Source of the DNA: Woeseiaceae bacterium
GTDB lineage: Bacteria > Pseudomonadota > Gammaproteobacteria > Steroidobacterales > Woeseiaceae
Reading direction: 5' to 3'
DNA length: 64,000 bases
NCBI GenBank assembly: GCA_021773135.1
Contig: JAJFKP010000007.1
Span: 30,227-94,226 of the forward strand
Positions 9,860 through 19,000 of this stretch are shown in pieces. Made by a program: the position numbers and the translations under genes. The notes under the pieces were generated by a model that had not been told where the DNA came from, did not search any database, and saw nothing but the letters and a program-made list of their open reading frames with translations. The stretch's first letter is position 1. Each line of letters opens with the position of its first letter.

Positions 9860-9953
9860 ATGTTCTCACCAACTTCGAGGGCTATTCGCCGTTGTCCCGA
9901 TCAGACTTTATCGGCGATGAGGTTTGCCACTATAGCGCAAGTCCCGGATACTG

Positions 9954-9969
9954 TGTCCGATACCGCACA
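9954..9969. promoter_or_regulatory. Candidate Crp/Fnr operator, site 4
   Basis: TGTCCG-ATAC-CGCACA, a perfect TGTnCG-N4-CGnACA dyad, upstream of the second Crp/Fnr gene. Confidence 0.55.
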
Positions 9970-9983
9970 CAGGACCAAATAAA

Positions 9984-10047
9984 GGGGTCGAACCGAATTA
10001 ATCGATACTTCAAAATCGGTTCGACCCCTTAAATTCGCGACCCCTTA
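9984..10047. repeat. Family 1 repeat cluster
   Basis: Inverted pair at 9984-10031 plus a partial right arm (GCGACCCCTTAAATT) repeated at 10036-10050. A truncated reading frame begins at its right edge. Confidence 0.9.
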
Positions 10048-10464
10048 AATTCGACACCGATACCCGAAGATGTACGTTATCCGGCCGCAGTTGTTTTTCC
10101 AATTATTACACTGCTGCGTAACGCAGCAATGCAGTCGCTTGAATACAAGACGGAGCTTGCGCTTGTTAAAGCGCGGAACGTCGATATCACGAACTTCGAA
10201 GGCGACCTGGACACTTTCAAAACCGCATTAGCGATGAACTATGATCTTGCGTCCAGAAAGTTCAAAAAGGCGATCGATGAGACTGGTAAGTCAGTAGACC
10301 ACTTACAGAAGACGCAGGATGCACTGCTCGGAACAGATCGAAACCTGCGCTTAGCAAACAACAAGGCGCAGGATGTAGCAATCAAGAAACTGACTCGGCG
10401 TAACCCCACGATGGCGGCTAAATTCGATGAGCTAAGTGACCAAGAGTCCTCCGATTCTGAATGA
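10048..10464 (+). pseudogene. Gene remnant, 5' end lost at a repeat
   Basis: An ATG at 10129 gives a 111-residue, helix-rich, charged product ([60 protein letters not shown]) that looks like a real protein C-terminus; I do not recognise the family. No ribosome site precedes this ATG. The frame stays open and protein-like upstream ([23 protein letters not shown]) to the edge of the family 1 repeat, where it stops making sense. I read it as the tail of a longer coiled-coil gene whose 5' part was removed. It could still be expressed from 10129 as a short protein. Confidence 0.5.
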
Positions 10465-10488
10465 CGCAGCTCAATCTCCGGTTATTTA

Positions 10489-10533
10489 GGGGCCGAATTG
10501 ATCGATACACCAAAAATCGGTTCGACCCCTTTT
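10489..10533. repeat. Family 1 repeat, inverted pair
   Basis: Left arm partly decayed (aggggccgaattgatcg), right arm intact with a T run. Confidence 0.85.
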
Positions 10534-10571
10534 CTCGATGCCGTCCTTTGCACCCATGCGAGGGTTAGAGT

Positions 10572-10913
10572 TCAGTTTAAGACACACGTCAAGGGAACCA
10601 CCTTGATGGTTCTAACGAGCGTGTCTTCCTTCAGTTCAATGATTACGAACCCGTTGGCACCCATGCCACGAAGTCTTTCGTGAACCTGCTTGGCAAGGTT
10701 CATCTCATTAGTGGTCTGGAAACGTTTCTGGGATATCGAAAACGCAATTCCCTTCTGGCACTTGCCATTCTCAATGTTGGCGGTGCCATAGGATTCGTCA
10801 ACTTCTTCGTAGGGGAAATTTTCCTCAATGAACGAAACGAAATCATCTGCTTCAACGGGTGCTGCGACTATTGCGCACAAGACGATGAAAATGGTTCTGG
10901 CGAAAATGTGCAT
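10572..10913 (-). CDS. Small secreted protein of unknown function
   Basis: A 113-residue protein with a clear signal peptide (MHIFARTIFIVLCAIVAAPVEA) and a mature part with two Cys (GKCQKG and PLTCVLN) that probably form a disulfide across the domain. The segment from QKRFQTTNEMNLAKQVHERLRGMGANGFVII resembles the fold of small periplasmic proteins in which a helix precedes a GANGFV strand, as in RcsF/YbjQ-like domains, but this is weak. AGGGAA five bases before the ATG supports the start. Stands alone between repeats. Confidence 0.65.
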   Translation of the reverse strand: MHIFARTIFIVLCAIVAAPVEADDFVSFIEENFPYEEVDESYGTANIENGKCQKGIAFSISQKRFQTTNEMNLAKQVHERLRGMGANGFVIIELKEDTLVRTIKVVPLTCVLN

Positions 10914-11100
10914 AGCGTTCCCTGCAAGAGCACATGATTAAAGTAGATCTTAGCGGAACGATGCCTGTGAGGTCGTTGAAGTTTGTCACAAATCGACTGG
11001 CCTCGATCTGGACTATACGACTTCGTCCGAGCGCCTCGGCGCGATTGTGCGATTCACGTCACAAAACTGGCCGTGACATTCGTTTTCCTGCACACGAAAA

Positions 11101-11142
11101 AGGGGTCGAACCGAATTAACTAATTATTGTGGTTCGACCCCT
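11101..11142. repeat. Family 1 repeat, inverted pair
   Basis: Short pair with a minimal interior (about 42 bp in all). Confidence 0.9.
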
Positions 11143-11167
11143 ATATTTGCGTTTCTTGCTGAGTTGA

Positions 11168-11734
11168 CTAGCGGAAATATAACCTGGCGCCGATCGAGAT
11201 CAGGTCTGCATCTCCCCCGAGCTCCACGCTAAGTCCAGCGGAGAACTGGCGGTTGAAATAGTAGTCGCCGGCTACTTCCAGGTAGACGTCGCTGTCGTCG
11301 AGGTTAATGTAGTTTACGGAACCGCGAACCTCGAACTGCGGCGCGAGAAGACCGCGCATGCCACCCGACAATGCAATCCCGCTCTCGTCCCGTGAGCCAC
11401 CCGGCGTATCGACGTCTGCGTTCACGAATCGCCCGGTCGCGACGATATCCCAGTCCGGCCGGTAGTTCCAAACATAGCCGCCGCCAATCTCGAAGACGTT
11501 GAGGTCGACGTTGCTGTTGAAATCGGCGCTGGTCAGACCGCCGAGGATGATCCAGTTGTTTCCGAGATCGTATGACCCGTTGAAACGAAAACCGTCGCCG
11601 CCATTGTCGTCATAATCGACAAAGCGTAGTTCCGCATACGTGTAGCTAAGGTCAACTGCCGGCGCAGCGCTCGTTTGCGCATTTGCTGCGCTGTGAAATA
11701 AACAAATAACGGCCAGACCGTAAATTGTCTTCAT
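11168..11734 (-). CDS. Outer-membrane beta-barrel protein
   Basis: A 188-residue protein with a signal peptide (MKTIYGLAVICLFHSAANA) and eight or so alternating strands (VDLSYTYAELRFVDYDD, FRFNGSYDLGNNWIILGGLTSAD, FEIGGGYVWNYRPDWDIVATGRFVNAD, FEVRGSVNYINLD, VYLEVAGDYYFNRQFSAGLSVELG, LISIGARLYFR). The size and pattern fit a small eight-stranded barrel of the OmpA/OmpW/OprF-like type. No binding loops are recognisable. GGAG six bases before the Met at 11734 fixes the start; the frame runs on to 11746. Confidence 0.78.
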   Translation of the reverse strand: MKTIYGLAVICLFHSAANAQTSAAPAVDLSYTYAELRFVDYDDNGGDGFRFNGSYDLGNNWIILGGLTSADFNSNVDLNVFEIGGGYVWNYRPDWDIVATGRFVNADVDTPGGSRDESGIALSGGMRGLLAPQFEVRGSVNYINLDDSDVYLEVAGDYYFNRQFSAGLSVELGGDADLISIGARLYFR

Positions 11735-11975
11735 GGTGTGCTCCAAGATGTTAGCGAAGTGTGGTCGGCTGAGTGATTGCGACCGATTGGGCCGCGCATA
11801 CTACCTGCCATGCAAATCCGTTGTCCACTGCCTTTGAGTGAGCAGCGCCGGGCAGGTTCACTCTTCTGCTAAGCAACTGTTTGGGTACGACTTACACTGA
11901 TGAGCCGACTGTCGCTAATTGGCGTCACTGTTCCTGGTATTTGCACTCTTGGCGCAACCTTCGTTGCAAGGGAAA

Positions 11976-12023
11976 GGGGTCGAACCGCTTTTTTGGAGTG
12001 CCGCCTAATTCGGTTCGACCCCT
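11976..12023. repeat. Family 1 repeat, inverted pair
   Basis: Complete short element in the 340-base gap between the barrel gene and the DUF1989 gene. The rest of that gap shows nothing else. Confidence 0.9.
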
Positions 12024-12076
12024 ATTCCCATTGAGAAGTGAAAGACCGAGTTAAAGCCCGCTCTGAACTTTCGTCG

Positions 12077-12688
12077 CTAGTGGATCCGGTAGTCGATCGG
12101 CTTGAATCGAAAGTTGTTCGACTGGCCCGCCGAACACGCTGTCATTCCTATTATCAGGTCCATTTCGGCCCGTAACGTGATGAATTGTCCGGCCCGACTA
12201 AGCGGCGGCAACACCTTGATCACGCCGGTGTCAGAATCAACTGCCACGTGCATGAAAATATTGAATGCGATCGGAATTTGATCAGGCAGGATGCCGCATG
12301 GATGTAACGCTTGTTCGAGATTGCCCTGGCATCCGTGGTGCGGATTATCATCGTCGTAGAGGATGCGAAAGGTGTCGCGAGAGCAGGGCGTCAGGCTGAA
12401 ATCGTGCCGGCCGACCTCGTCGTGCTCGATGTGAAGCATCGGCTTACTGCGATTCGAGTAGATCGTGTCGCCCGTCGTCAGGAATATCCGGCCGGCGTAG
12501 TCAATGGAGCGGCCCGACGAAATAGCCTCCTGCGTGTCGTCGGCGTTATAGGCAACGAGATCTGAGACCTGTTCGCCCTCCGGGTCGATAACGGTGAGGT
12601 TTTGCCCTCGCTTCAGTTCGAATGCCGTTCCTGAACGCGGCGGGATGCGCCGGGTATTCACGTCGTTTGTTTCGCAGAGAACGGGCAC
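12077..12688 (-). CDS. DUF1989 / urea carboxylase-associated family protein
   Basis: A 203-residue protein of the DUF1989 family (urea carboxylase-associated UcaA-like). Typical features are the N-terminal IPPRSGTAFELKRGQNLTVIDPEGEQVSDLVAY, the central NDPHHGCQGNLEQAL-type Cys-containing segment and the C-terminal FITLRAEMDLIIGMTACSAGQSNN. These proteins are metal-binding cupin-like enzymes found near urea, guanidine and N-hydroxylation genes. It overlaps the 3' end of the GntA-like gene by 31 bases, so the two are translationally coupled and probably act in one pathway. Confidence 0.85.
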   Translation of the reverse strand: MPVLCETNDVNTRRIPPRSGTAFELKRGQNLTVIDPEGEQVSDLVAYNADDTQEAISSGRSIDYAGRIFLTTGDTIYSNRSKPMLHIEHDEVGRHDFSLTPCSRDTFRILYDDDNPHHGCQGNLEQALHPCGILPDQIPIAFNIFMHVAVDSDTGVIKVLPPLSRAGQFITLRAEMDLIIGMTACSAGQSNNFRFKPIDYRIH

Positions 12689-13401
12689 TCCCAGTCCGTG
12701 CCAACTTGGCGACCGCTGTATTGTCGCGCCTCAGAACCCTCGCCGTAGTCAGCGAGCATCGGGTTTACCGCGCCGGCCAGCAACTCATCACGCGCCCGAA
12801 TCACTTTTTGCAAGCGCTCGAAGCGGCCGTCGTTGCGCAGTTTGTCGAACTGGGCGTGGGAGTTGAACACCATCGCCGGATAGTGAAAGCGGCGTGCGGG
12901 TCGCGCAGCCTGCGGGTGCAGCCCGATGACGAAAAACGGCTCACCCAGAAGACTCATCGAAAAATGCTCGGTAGCAGGATCGGAGCTGGTATTGTCGTTC
13001 CAGTCCTGTCCGGTCACTACGTCCAGGTTGTGCAGGCACTGCAGACGATTCCACAGCGCGGTCTCAAATTCAGACTCGGTCAAAACATGCGGTCCGTCAA
13101 AGATGACGATGAAGGTCTGTAGCATCAGACTTTCTGGATCGAGTTGGTCGACAAATTCCTGCAGTTCCCGGCGTATGTCGATATCGCAGACAGGTCGATC
13201 AATCGGTCCATCCGCTTCGAAGATCAACATGTCACCCCGGAGTTTGGCGGTCTTGGCGCCGACACAGGGGAACTCGTCGGTGGAGATGAATTCGCGGAAC
13301 GCATCCGCGCGCCGCTGGCCGGGTTTCAGTTCGTGCGGTACGGCGCCTGGTCCGGGTCCGTTTTCAAAGGTTTCTATAGACTTCGCGCTCTGGTCCTGCA
13401 T
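12658..13401 (-). CDS. GntA-like heme-dependent N-hydroxylase (YqcI/YcgG family)
   Basis: A 247-residue YqcI/YcgG family member. Characteristic stretches are FPCVGAKTAK, a middle IVIFDGP, GLHPQAARPARRFHYPAMVFNSHAQFDKLR, IRARDELLAGAVNPMLADYGEGSEARQYSGR and the WECPF end. A cyanobacterial member, GntA, is a heme enzyme that hydroxylates a guanidine-type nitrogen in guanitoxin synthesis. The substrate here is unknown; none of the other guanitoxin genes is nearby, so a toxin pathway should not be inferred. First gene of a two-gene operon with the DUF1989 protein. Confidence 0.82.
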   Translation of the reverse strand: MQDQSAKSIETFENGPGPGAVPHELKPGQRRADAFREFISTDEFPCVGAKTAKLRGDMLIFEADGPIDRPVCDIDIRRELQEFVDQLDPESLMLQTFIVIFDGPHVLTESEFETALWNRLQCLHNLDVVTGQDWNDNTSSDPATEHFSMSLLGEPFFVIGLHPQAARPARRFHYPAMVFNSHAQFDKLRNDGRFERLQKVIRARDELLAGAVNPMLADYGEGSEARQYSGRQVGTDWECPFSAKQTT

Positions 13402-13580
13402 GGTTATTCCTTTTGATCGTCATCGAATACTGAGTGATGCTGCACTGAATAAGTTGAATGCAAAGACCAGGCCAATTTGAGATTGCGAGCGCAATCAGGC
13501 GCTTATGGACCAGCTAAACGTCATTGATTGGACGAGGCAGGAAAAATTTACAGGTCTGTTTGTAAGAGACGGGCAGTACC

Positions 13581-13722
13581 GGTGCCGGGCACCGACTAAT
13601 CTGACCGAATTAATCTTGATTCCCACAGATTGACGCATGGGCGACCGATTCCCATGTGCTTACCTAAGGAATTCGGCAGAAGTATTCCGTCGCTGACGCG
13701 TCATCCCTGCTGCCACAGAAGA
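13581..13722 (+). mobile_element. Family 2 MITE-like element, right end missing (copy B)
   Basis: Perfect left end GGTGCCGGGCACC at 13581-13593, then the shared interior to cctgctgccacag. It breaks off where a family 1 tandem array begins, so one element was interrupted or replaced by the other. Confidence 0.8.
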
Positions 13723-13724
13723 TA

Positions 13725-13874
13725 GTGAGCGCATTGATCGACACTTTGAAAAATCGGGTCGACCCCTTATTCACAGAAGATGGTGAGCGAATTGATCGAC
13801 ACTTTGAAAAATCGGTTCGACCCCTTATTCAGCGCATTGATCGACACCTTGAAAAAATCGGTTCGACCCCTTTT
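13725..13874. repeat. Family 1 tandem array, three units
   Basis: Three right-arm units of about 45-55 bp in the same orientation (attgatcgacactttgaaa then ATCGGKTCGACCCCTT), the last ending just before the sigma factor's stop codon. Left arms are decayed to gagcgMattgatcg. Confidence 0.85.
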
Positions 13875-13884
13875 TCCTGCAATG

Positions 13885-15132
13885 TCAGAGACAGGAAACG
13901 AATCGTGCCTCGAGATGGCGAATGACCGGTGTTGATACTCTGCACCTCATCGCATCCTGATAGCTGTCGGCTGCTTCCTCTTTGCGACCAAGAAGCCGCA
14001 AAACCTCAGCGCGCGCAATATGATATGGCGCGTATGTCTGCATGTGTTTGTCGTTTCCCAGCGCGTCCAGTTTCCTGAGCGCTGCAGCTGGATTGCCGGC
14101 CATCGCTATGGCGACCGCCGAATTGTTCGCAACGATCGGTGAATTCACCATCGCCTCAAGCTGTTCGTACTGATTGACGATGCTATCCCAGTCACAGATT
14201 TCGGCGTCGGTTGCCGCCGCATGCGTTGCTGCGATACCGGCTTCCAAGTGATATGGCGACAGCTTAGCGGTCGCTTTGGCAGCGACCAGGTAACCGAAGC
14301 CGCGGTCGATCAACTCGCGATTCCAGAGGCTTCGATCCTGTTTCCCCAGGAGTACGATGTGCCCATCGGCCGATTCGCGGGCTTCGAGTCGCGACGCCTG
14401 AAAACACATCAATGCGGCCAACGCCTGACTCTCGGCTGTGCCCATAATCTTGTTGGCCGCAAGTTCTTCGGCCAGTCGCAGCGCTTCCAATGCGACATCG
14501 AACCGTACCGAACGATCTCCACTCAAAGGGGCGTAGCCAACCGAAAACATCAGGTACACGACTTTCAACGTCGACGGGCGTCTCGATTCGATGCCGAATC
14601 GTAGCGGCAACTGCTCAAGTTCCTTGCCGAGCGCGCGCAGGCGACGCTTGGCCCGGGCGATGCGCTGCCCGATAGCTTCCTCAGTCGCAAGAAACACATC
14701 CGCGATTTCCCGTGTTGTAAAACCGCACGCGAGTTTCAGCGTCAGTGTCAATTGCTCGAGTTCAGTCAGCGCCGGATGACAACACAGCAACACAAGACGC
14801 AGTTCGGGGTCTTCAACCTGCGACTCGAACAACACGCTGTCCGTTCGTTTGCTGCCTGCTGTTTCAGACGAAGTGCTAACTTCCTTGTTGAGTCGACGCA
14901 GGCGGTCGATCGCCTTGTTCCGGGCTACTTTGGCAAGCCATGCGGCGGGATTGTCGGGCAGCCCTTCATAAGGCCAAATGGACATTGCGCTGACCAACGC
15001 GTCCTGAGCGACGTCTTCGGCGAGGGCGAAGTGCTGATTACCAAGACGGCGAACGAGGTCCGCAATCAGGCGGCCCCGTTCGCGCCGAACGATTCGATCC
15101 AGATCCCGTTTGATCAGGTCGCTACACGTCAA
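13885..15132 (-). CDS. ECF42-type RNA polymerase sigma factor
   Basis: A 415-residue sigma factor: region 2 (ALAEDVAQDALVSAMSIWPYEGLPDNPAAWLAKVARNKAIDRLRR), region 4 (LTLTLKLACGFTTREIADVFLATEEAIGQRIARAKRRL), then a long C-terminal helical extension with TPR-like pairs, the hallmark of group ECF42. ECF42 factors have no anti-sigma factor; they are encoded next to YCII/DGPF proteins, as here. The start codon is TTG at 15132 and overlaps the stop of the YCII gene as TTGA, indicating translational coupling. Confidence 0.88.
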   Translation of the reverse strand: MTCSDLIKRDLDRIVRRERGRLIADLVRRLGNQHFALAEDVAQDALVSAMSIWPYEGLPDNPAAWLAKVARNKAIDRLRRLNKEVSTSSETAGSKRTDSVLFESQVEDPELRLVLLCCHPALTELEQLTLTLKLACGFTTREIADVFLATEEAIGQRIARAKRRLRALGKELEQLPLRFGIESRRPSTLKVVYLMFSVGYAPLSGDRSVRFDVALEALRLAEELAANKIMGTAESQALAALMCFQASRLEARESADGHIVLLGKQDRSLWNRELIDRGFGYLVAAKATAKLSPYHLEAGIAATHAAATDAEICDWDSIVNQYEQLEAMVNSPIVANNSAVAIAMAGNPAAALRKLDALGNDKHMQTYAPYHIARAEVLRLLGRKEEAADSYQDAMRCRVSTPVIRHLEARFVSCL

Positions 15133-15488
15133 TCCCCGCCGACCTCGGCGATCTGACGGACCTCGATTGTCTGGTTATGTACAAGATGCGGGCAGGTCTT
15201 GGCAATGTCCACGGCCTCGTCATAATCTCGCGCGCGGATGATCATCAGCCCTCCGAGAACCTCTGCCAGCTCGGCGGCCGATGTGTGTAAGACCTCGATC
15301 GCGGACGCGCCGCGAACCAGCTTGCGCCCGAGGTCGTCGGTCAGCTTGTGGCCGGCTTCGTAAATGCCCTTTGCCGTCAGTTCCTCCGTCCAGGCGACGT
15401 AGTCCTTGATGATATCCATGTAGTCACTTTCACTGAGACCTGTGTAACGATCCGGCGCATGTGGCAACAACAGTGCAAATTTTCCCAT
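15129..15488 (-). CDS. YCII/DGPF-domain protein, ECF42 partner
   Basis: A 119-residue protein of the YCII-related (DGPF) family, beginning MGKFALLLPHAPDRYTGLS with the central DYVAWTEELTAKGIYEAGHKL and GLMIIRARDYDEAVDIAKTCPHL motifs. YCII folds are ferredoxin-like with His/Asp residues suggestive of an enzyme; in ECF42 loci this protein is both neighbour and likely target. GAGGA eight bases upstream sets the Met at 15488, although the frame is open to 15581. Confidence 0.87.
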   Translation of the reverse strand: MGKFALLLPHAPDRYTGLSESDYMDIIKDYVAWTEELTAKGIYEAGHKLTDDLGRKLVRGASAIEVLHTSAAELAEVLGGLMIIRARDYDEAVDIAKTCPHLVHNQTIEVRQIAEVGGD

Positions 15489-15646
15489 AACAGTGTCCTC
15501 TATCGTCTGTTGATTATGATCGACCCCAAAGTTTCTGGTGTCTTCAGTGAACAGACGAATAAGCAGTACCGATTTTGACATACTTACTAAATATTTCTTG
15601 CCATCTGGTTCCCGGGGCGACCGTAGACCAATCAGTCAGAGAGATA

Positions 15647-15668
15647 AGGGGTCGAACCGACTTAATCC
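15647..15668. repeat. Family 1 half-site
   Basis: A single forward half-site (ggggtcgaaccgacttaatc) with no inverted partner, 19 bases before a family 2 element. Confidence 0.8.
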
Positions 15669-15686
15669 CGGGAGAACGAGAGAAAA

Positions 15687-15913
15687 GGTGCCGGGCACCG
15701 ACTTATCTGACCGAATTGGTCATCATTCCCACAGAATGACGCATCGGCGATCGATTCCTATGTTCTTACCTTTGGATTGCGGCAGAAGTATTCTGCCGCC
15801 TACGCGTCAACCCTGTTGCCACACAAGATCAAGAGAATAGCCAGGATATCCGCAAACGAAGAAGCAGAGCAAAGCTACGCGGCGAATAGTCAATTAGGTG
15901 GGTGCCCGGCACC
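15687..15913 (+). mobile_element. Family 2 MITE-like element, complete (copy C)
   Basis: Both ends are present: GGTGCCGGGCACCGACTTA at 15687 and its inverted form at 15895-15913. At 227 bp this is the best copy for defining the element. A short inner inverted repeat GACC-GAATT-GGTC follows the left end. No coding potential. Confidence 0.88.
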
Positions 15914-16026
15914 GCACTGCACGCTGCGAGCCGTTCCACTCCAATTTCTCTCATTGTGTCGGTTTCCGACTCCCAATTGCGTACCTCCTAGTGACGCCAG
16001 CCAATTAGGTGCACCAGGAGAGGGCA

Positions 16027-19000
16027 ATGAACATAATAAACAGAATCCATCGTGGAATTTTGGGGGCGGTAGCGTGGCTGATACCTGTCATTGCGACGGC
16101 GGGCACCATCCAGGTTCCCGACTATCACGACTTCGTCGATGACAACGATGGCAGCTGTACGCTCAGGGAAGCCATTCGCTCAGCCAACAGTGGTGTCGAC
16201 GTCGATGCTTGTCAGCATCTGGGTCAGGGCGTCCCAATTATCGAGCTTCTGGCTGGCACCTATTCACTCGATCTCAGCAACGGAACAGGCGAAGACCTGG
16301 CAGTAGATGGCGATCTGGATGTCCGGGTTGAGCTTGTCATTAATGGCCTGTCAGCGGAAACCACAATCATCGATGGTGATGCCGTCACAAGCGTGGAGCG
16401 GGTCCTGGATGTTCATGCCTTCACCACTGTGACGAACCTGACGATTCAGGGCGGACGGGAATTGGCTGATAACGGCGGCAACATCCGCGGTCAGGCTGGG
16501 CTGTCAATTGACAACGTTATTGTGCGCGATGGCGAGGCCGGAAACGGCGGTGGTCTTTTCGCGAATGGACCGACGACCGGCTCCAACAGCCGCTTCGAAG
16601 GCAATCGTGCCGCGGCGGCCGACGGTTTCGGCGGTGGCATCTATCTATCTAACATCGATCAGTTTATTGGCGCCGGGCTGACCGTTGTCGGCAACACTGC
16701 AGGCGCGGGTGGCGGAATATATGCAACGGGCAGCCGAGTGGATCTGGACAACAGCGTTATTCGTGATAACGAAGCGCTCAGCAACAACGGCTGCGGCGGC
16801 GGCCTGGCTGTCGCCAGCGAAGTTTTGGGTAGTCTCATCGTTACGCGCACACTGATCGCGAACAATCGAGCCACCCGGGGCGGTGGCGTCTGTTGGCGTG
16901 GTGCGCCACCGTCGGAGATTACACACAGTGCCATCATCGATAACGAAGCCACTGAAAACGGCGGTGGTATCTGGGCAGACGCCGACGGATTTGTGCGTTA
17001 CACGACGATTAGCGGTAACACCGCAAGCGCGGGAGGTGGTGTCTACTCTGCTGCACCTATGCAATTCCTGTTCGACGCTGTGACCCTCGCCAGCAATAGA
17101 GGAGGTGGCGGTTTTCATAACGAAAGCGGCGGCGGTGCAGAATTCTCGCTCTTTGCAGACAACGTGGGCGGCAACTGCGTTGGCTCAACAATGGGCGCCG
17201 GCGCTTACAACCTCGACGATGCCAATACCTGCGGATTTCCGACGACCGACCCCAACTTACCCAGCCTGATCAACACCGATCCTGTGCTCGGCCCCCTGCA
17301 GGACAATGGCGGGCAACTGCCTACGCACGCATTGTTGCAGGGCAGTCCGGCCATCGATGCCTACAGCTCAGCGGAACGAAAAACCTGCCCAGGCGTCCCC
17401 GACCAACGTATCTATCCCCGCGGTAATCCGCCGGTGAGCGGTGACGGGTCCGACGACGACCATTTGTGTGACATCGGTGCGTACGAACGTAGCCCGCCGT
17501 ACATTGTCGACACCACTGACGACACAGCGGACGCAAACCTGGCCGACGGCGTATGCGCTGATAACAATGGAGCCTGCAGTTTGCGTGCGGCAATCATGCA
17601 GTCGAATTCGGTTCCCTACACCAACGAAATCATACTGGGTGCGGCGACCTACAGCTTGACGCTTGCCGGCGCCGGCGAAGACATGGGCGCAACTGGCGAT
17701 CTGGATATCCGTGAAGGTTTGCGGCTCATCGGACAGGGGGTCAACCTCACAATTATCGACGGTGCCGCGCTCGATAGAGTCCTGCATTCAACCGTACCGA
17801 TCGTAACGATGAATCAGCCAGAAGCAATTCGAACCGAAATATCGGACCTGACGATTACCGGTGGGGCTGCAGATAACGGGGGCGGATTCCTGGCTGAAAA
17901 CAGTGAGTGGCAACTCACACGCGTAACCGTGCGCGACAATAACGTGACCGGAGATGGCGGCGGAATTTATTGCACTTCCAGTTGTGCCTTGACCCTGACG
18001 GACTCCACTGTTTCCGGAAACAGTGCCAACAGCAACGGCGCCGGTCTTTACCACAATGCCGAACAACGCGTCCTCGTGGAGGGCACGTCATTTACCGGCA
18101 ACACGGGCGGCATCGGCGTTGGCGCCGAAGCGCTCTCAATCCATGCCATTAACAGCACCTTCAGCGGCAACCAGGGCGGATCGTCCGGGGCGCTGTTTGC
18201 CAGCGAGGCCATATTGGAGAACGTCACCGCCGTTAACAATGAGGTTACCGGCGACACCGGCGGACTCTTCATTCTCAACAGAGCGGCGCTCGTCAATACG
18301 ATAATCGCCAACAACCGACTGAATGGCGTCGTCGACGAAAACTGTACTGTGAGTCCGAAGGCGATATCGCTAGGCCATAACCTGTCCGATACCGACGCTG
18401 CCGATTGCGGATTGAGCGCGACAACCGATCTGATCGACACAGATCCATTTATCGGACCGCTCGCAGACAACGGCGGACCCACTCAAACCCATGACCTGCT
18501 CGCCGGCAGCCCGGCGATCGACGCCGGAGACAATGGCCGCTGCCTGGCTATGGATCAACGCGGCTTTAGCCGGCCCGCTGATGGCGACGGCGACGGCAGC
18601 GCGATTTGTGACATTGGGGCAGTCGAGGTAGTCAGCGCCGATGTGGCGATCAGTGCAACGGCAACGCCCAATCCGGTCACTGTCGGCAACAACGTCACGT
18701 TTACCATTAACGTCGCTAACAGCGGTCCGGGCGCGGCGGCTTCCGTTGCTGCAACACTGACTGTGCCCACTGGCATGACGCTGGTATCGGCGCAGACGGG
18801 CGGCGCCGATTGCGCGGTGATGAATGATGTAGTGACTTGTGAATTGGGCACCCTCGCATCAGGCGGCAACGCGACCGCGGCAATTCTTGCCACGGCCGAT
18901 CAGCAAGGCGGCATTACCGCATCGCTGGCAGTGACGACGATAAGCGTTGACGGCGCATCGGGAAATGACAATGTCGATGTAACAATTGCAGTCAACGCGG

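Noticed and set aside
9658..10032. Plus-strand frame of 124 codons
   Set aside because: It crosses the antisense start of the second Crp/Fnr gene and ends in a repeat; no ribosome site or protein-like pattern.
13725..13925. Plus-strand frame of 66 codons (MSALIDTLKNRVDPLF...)
   Set aside because: It is made entirely of family 1 tandem repeats translated in frame.
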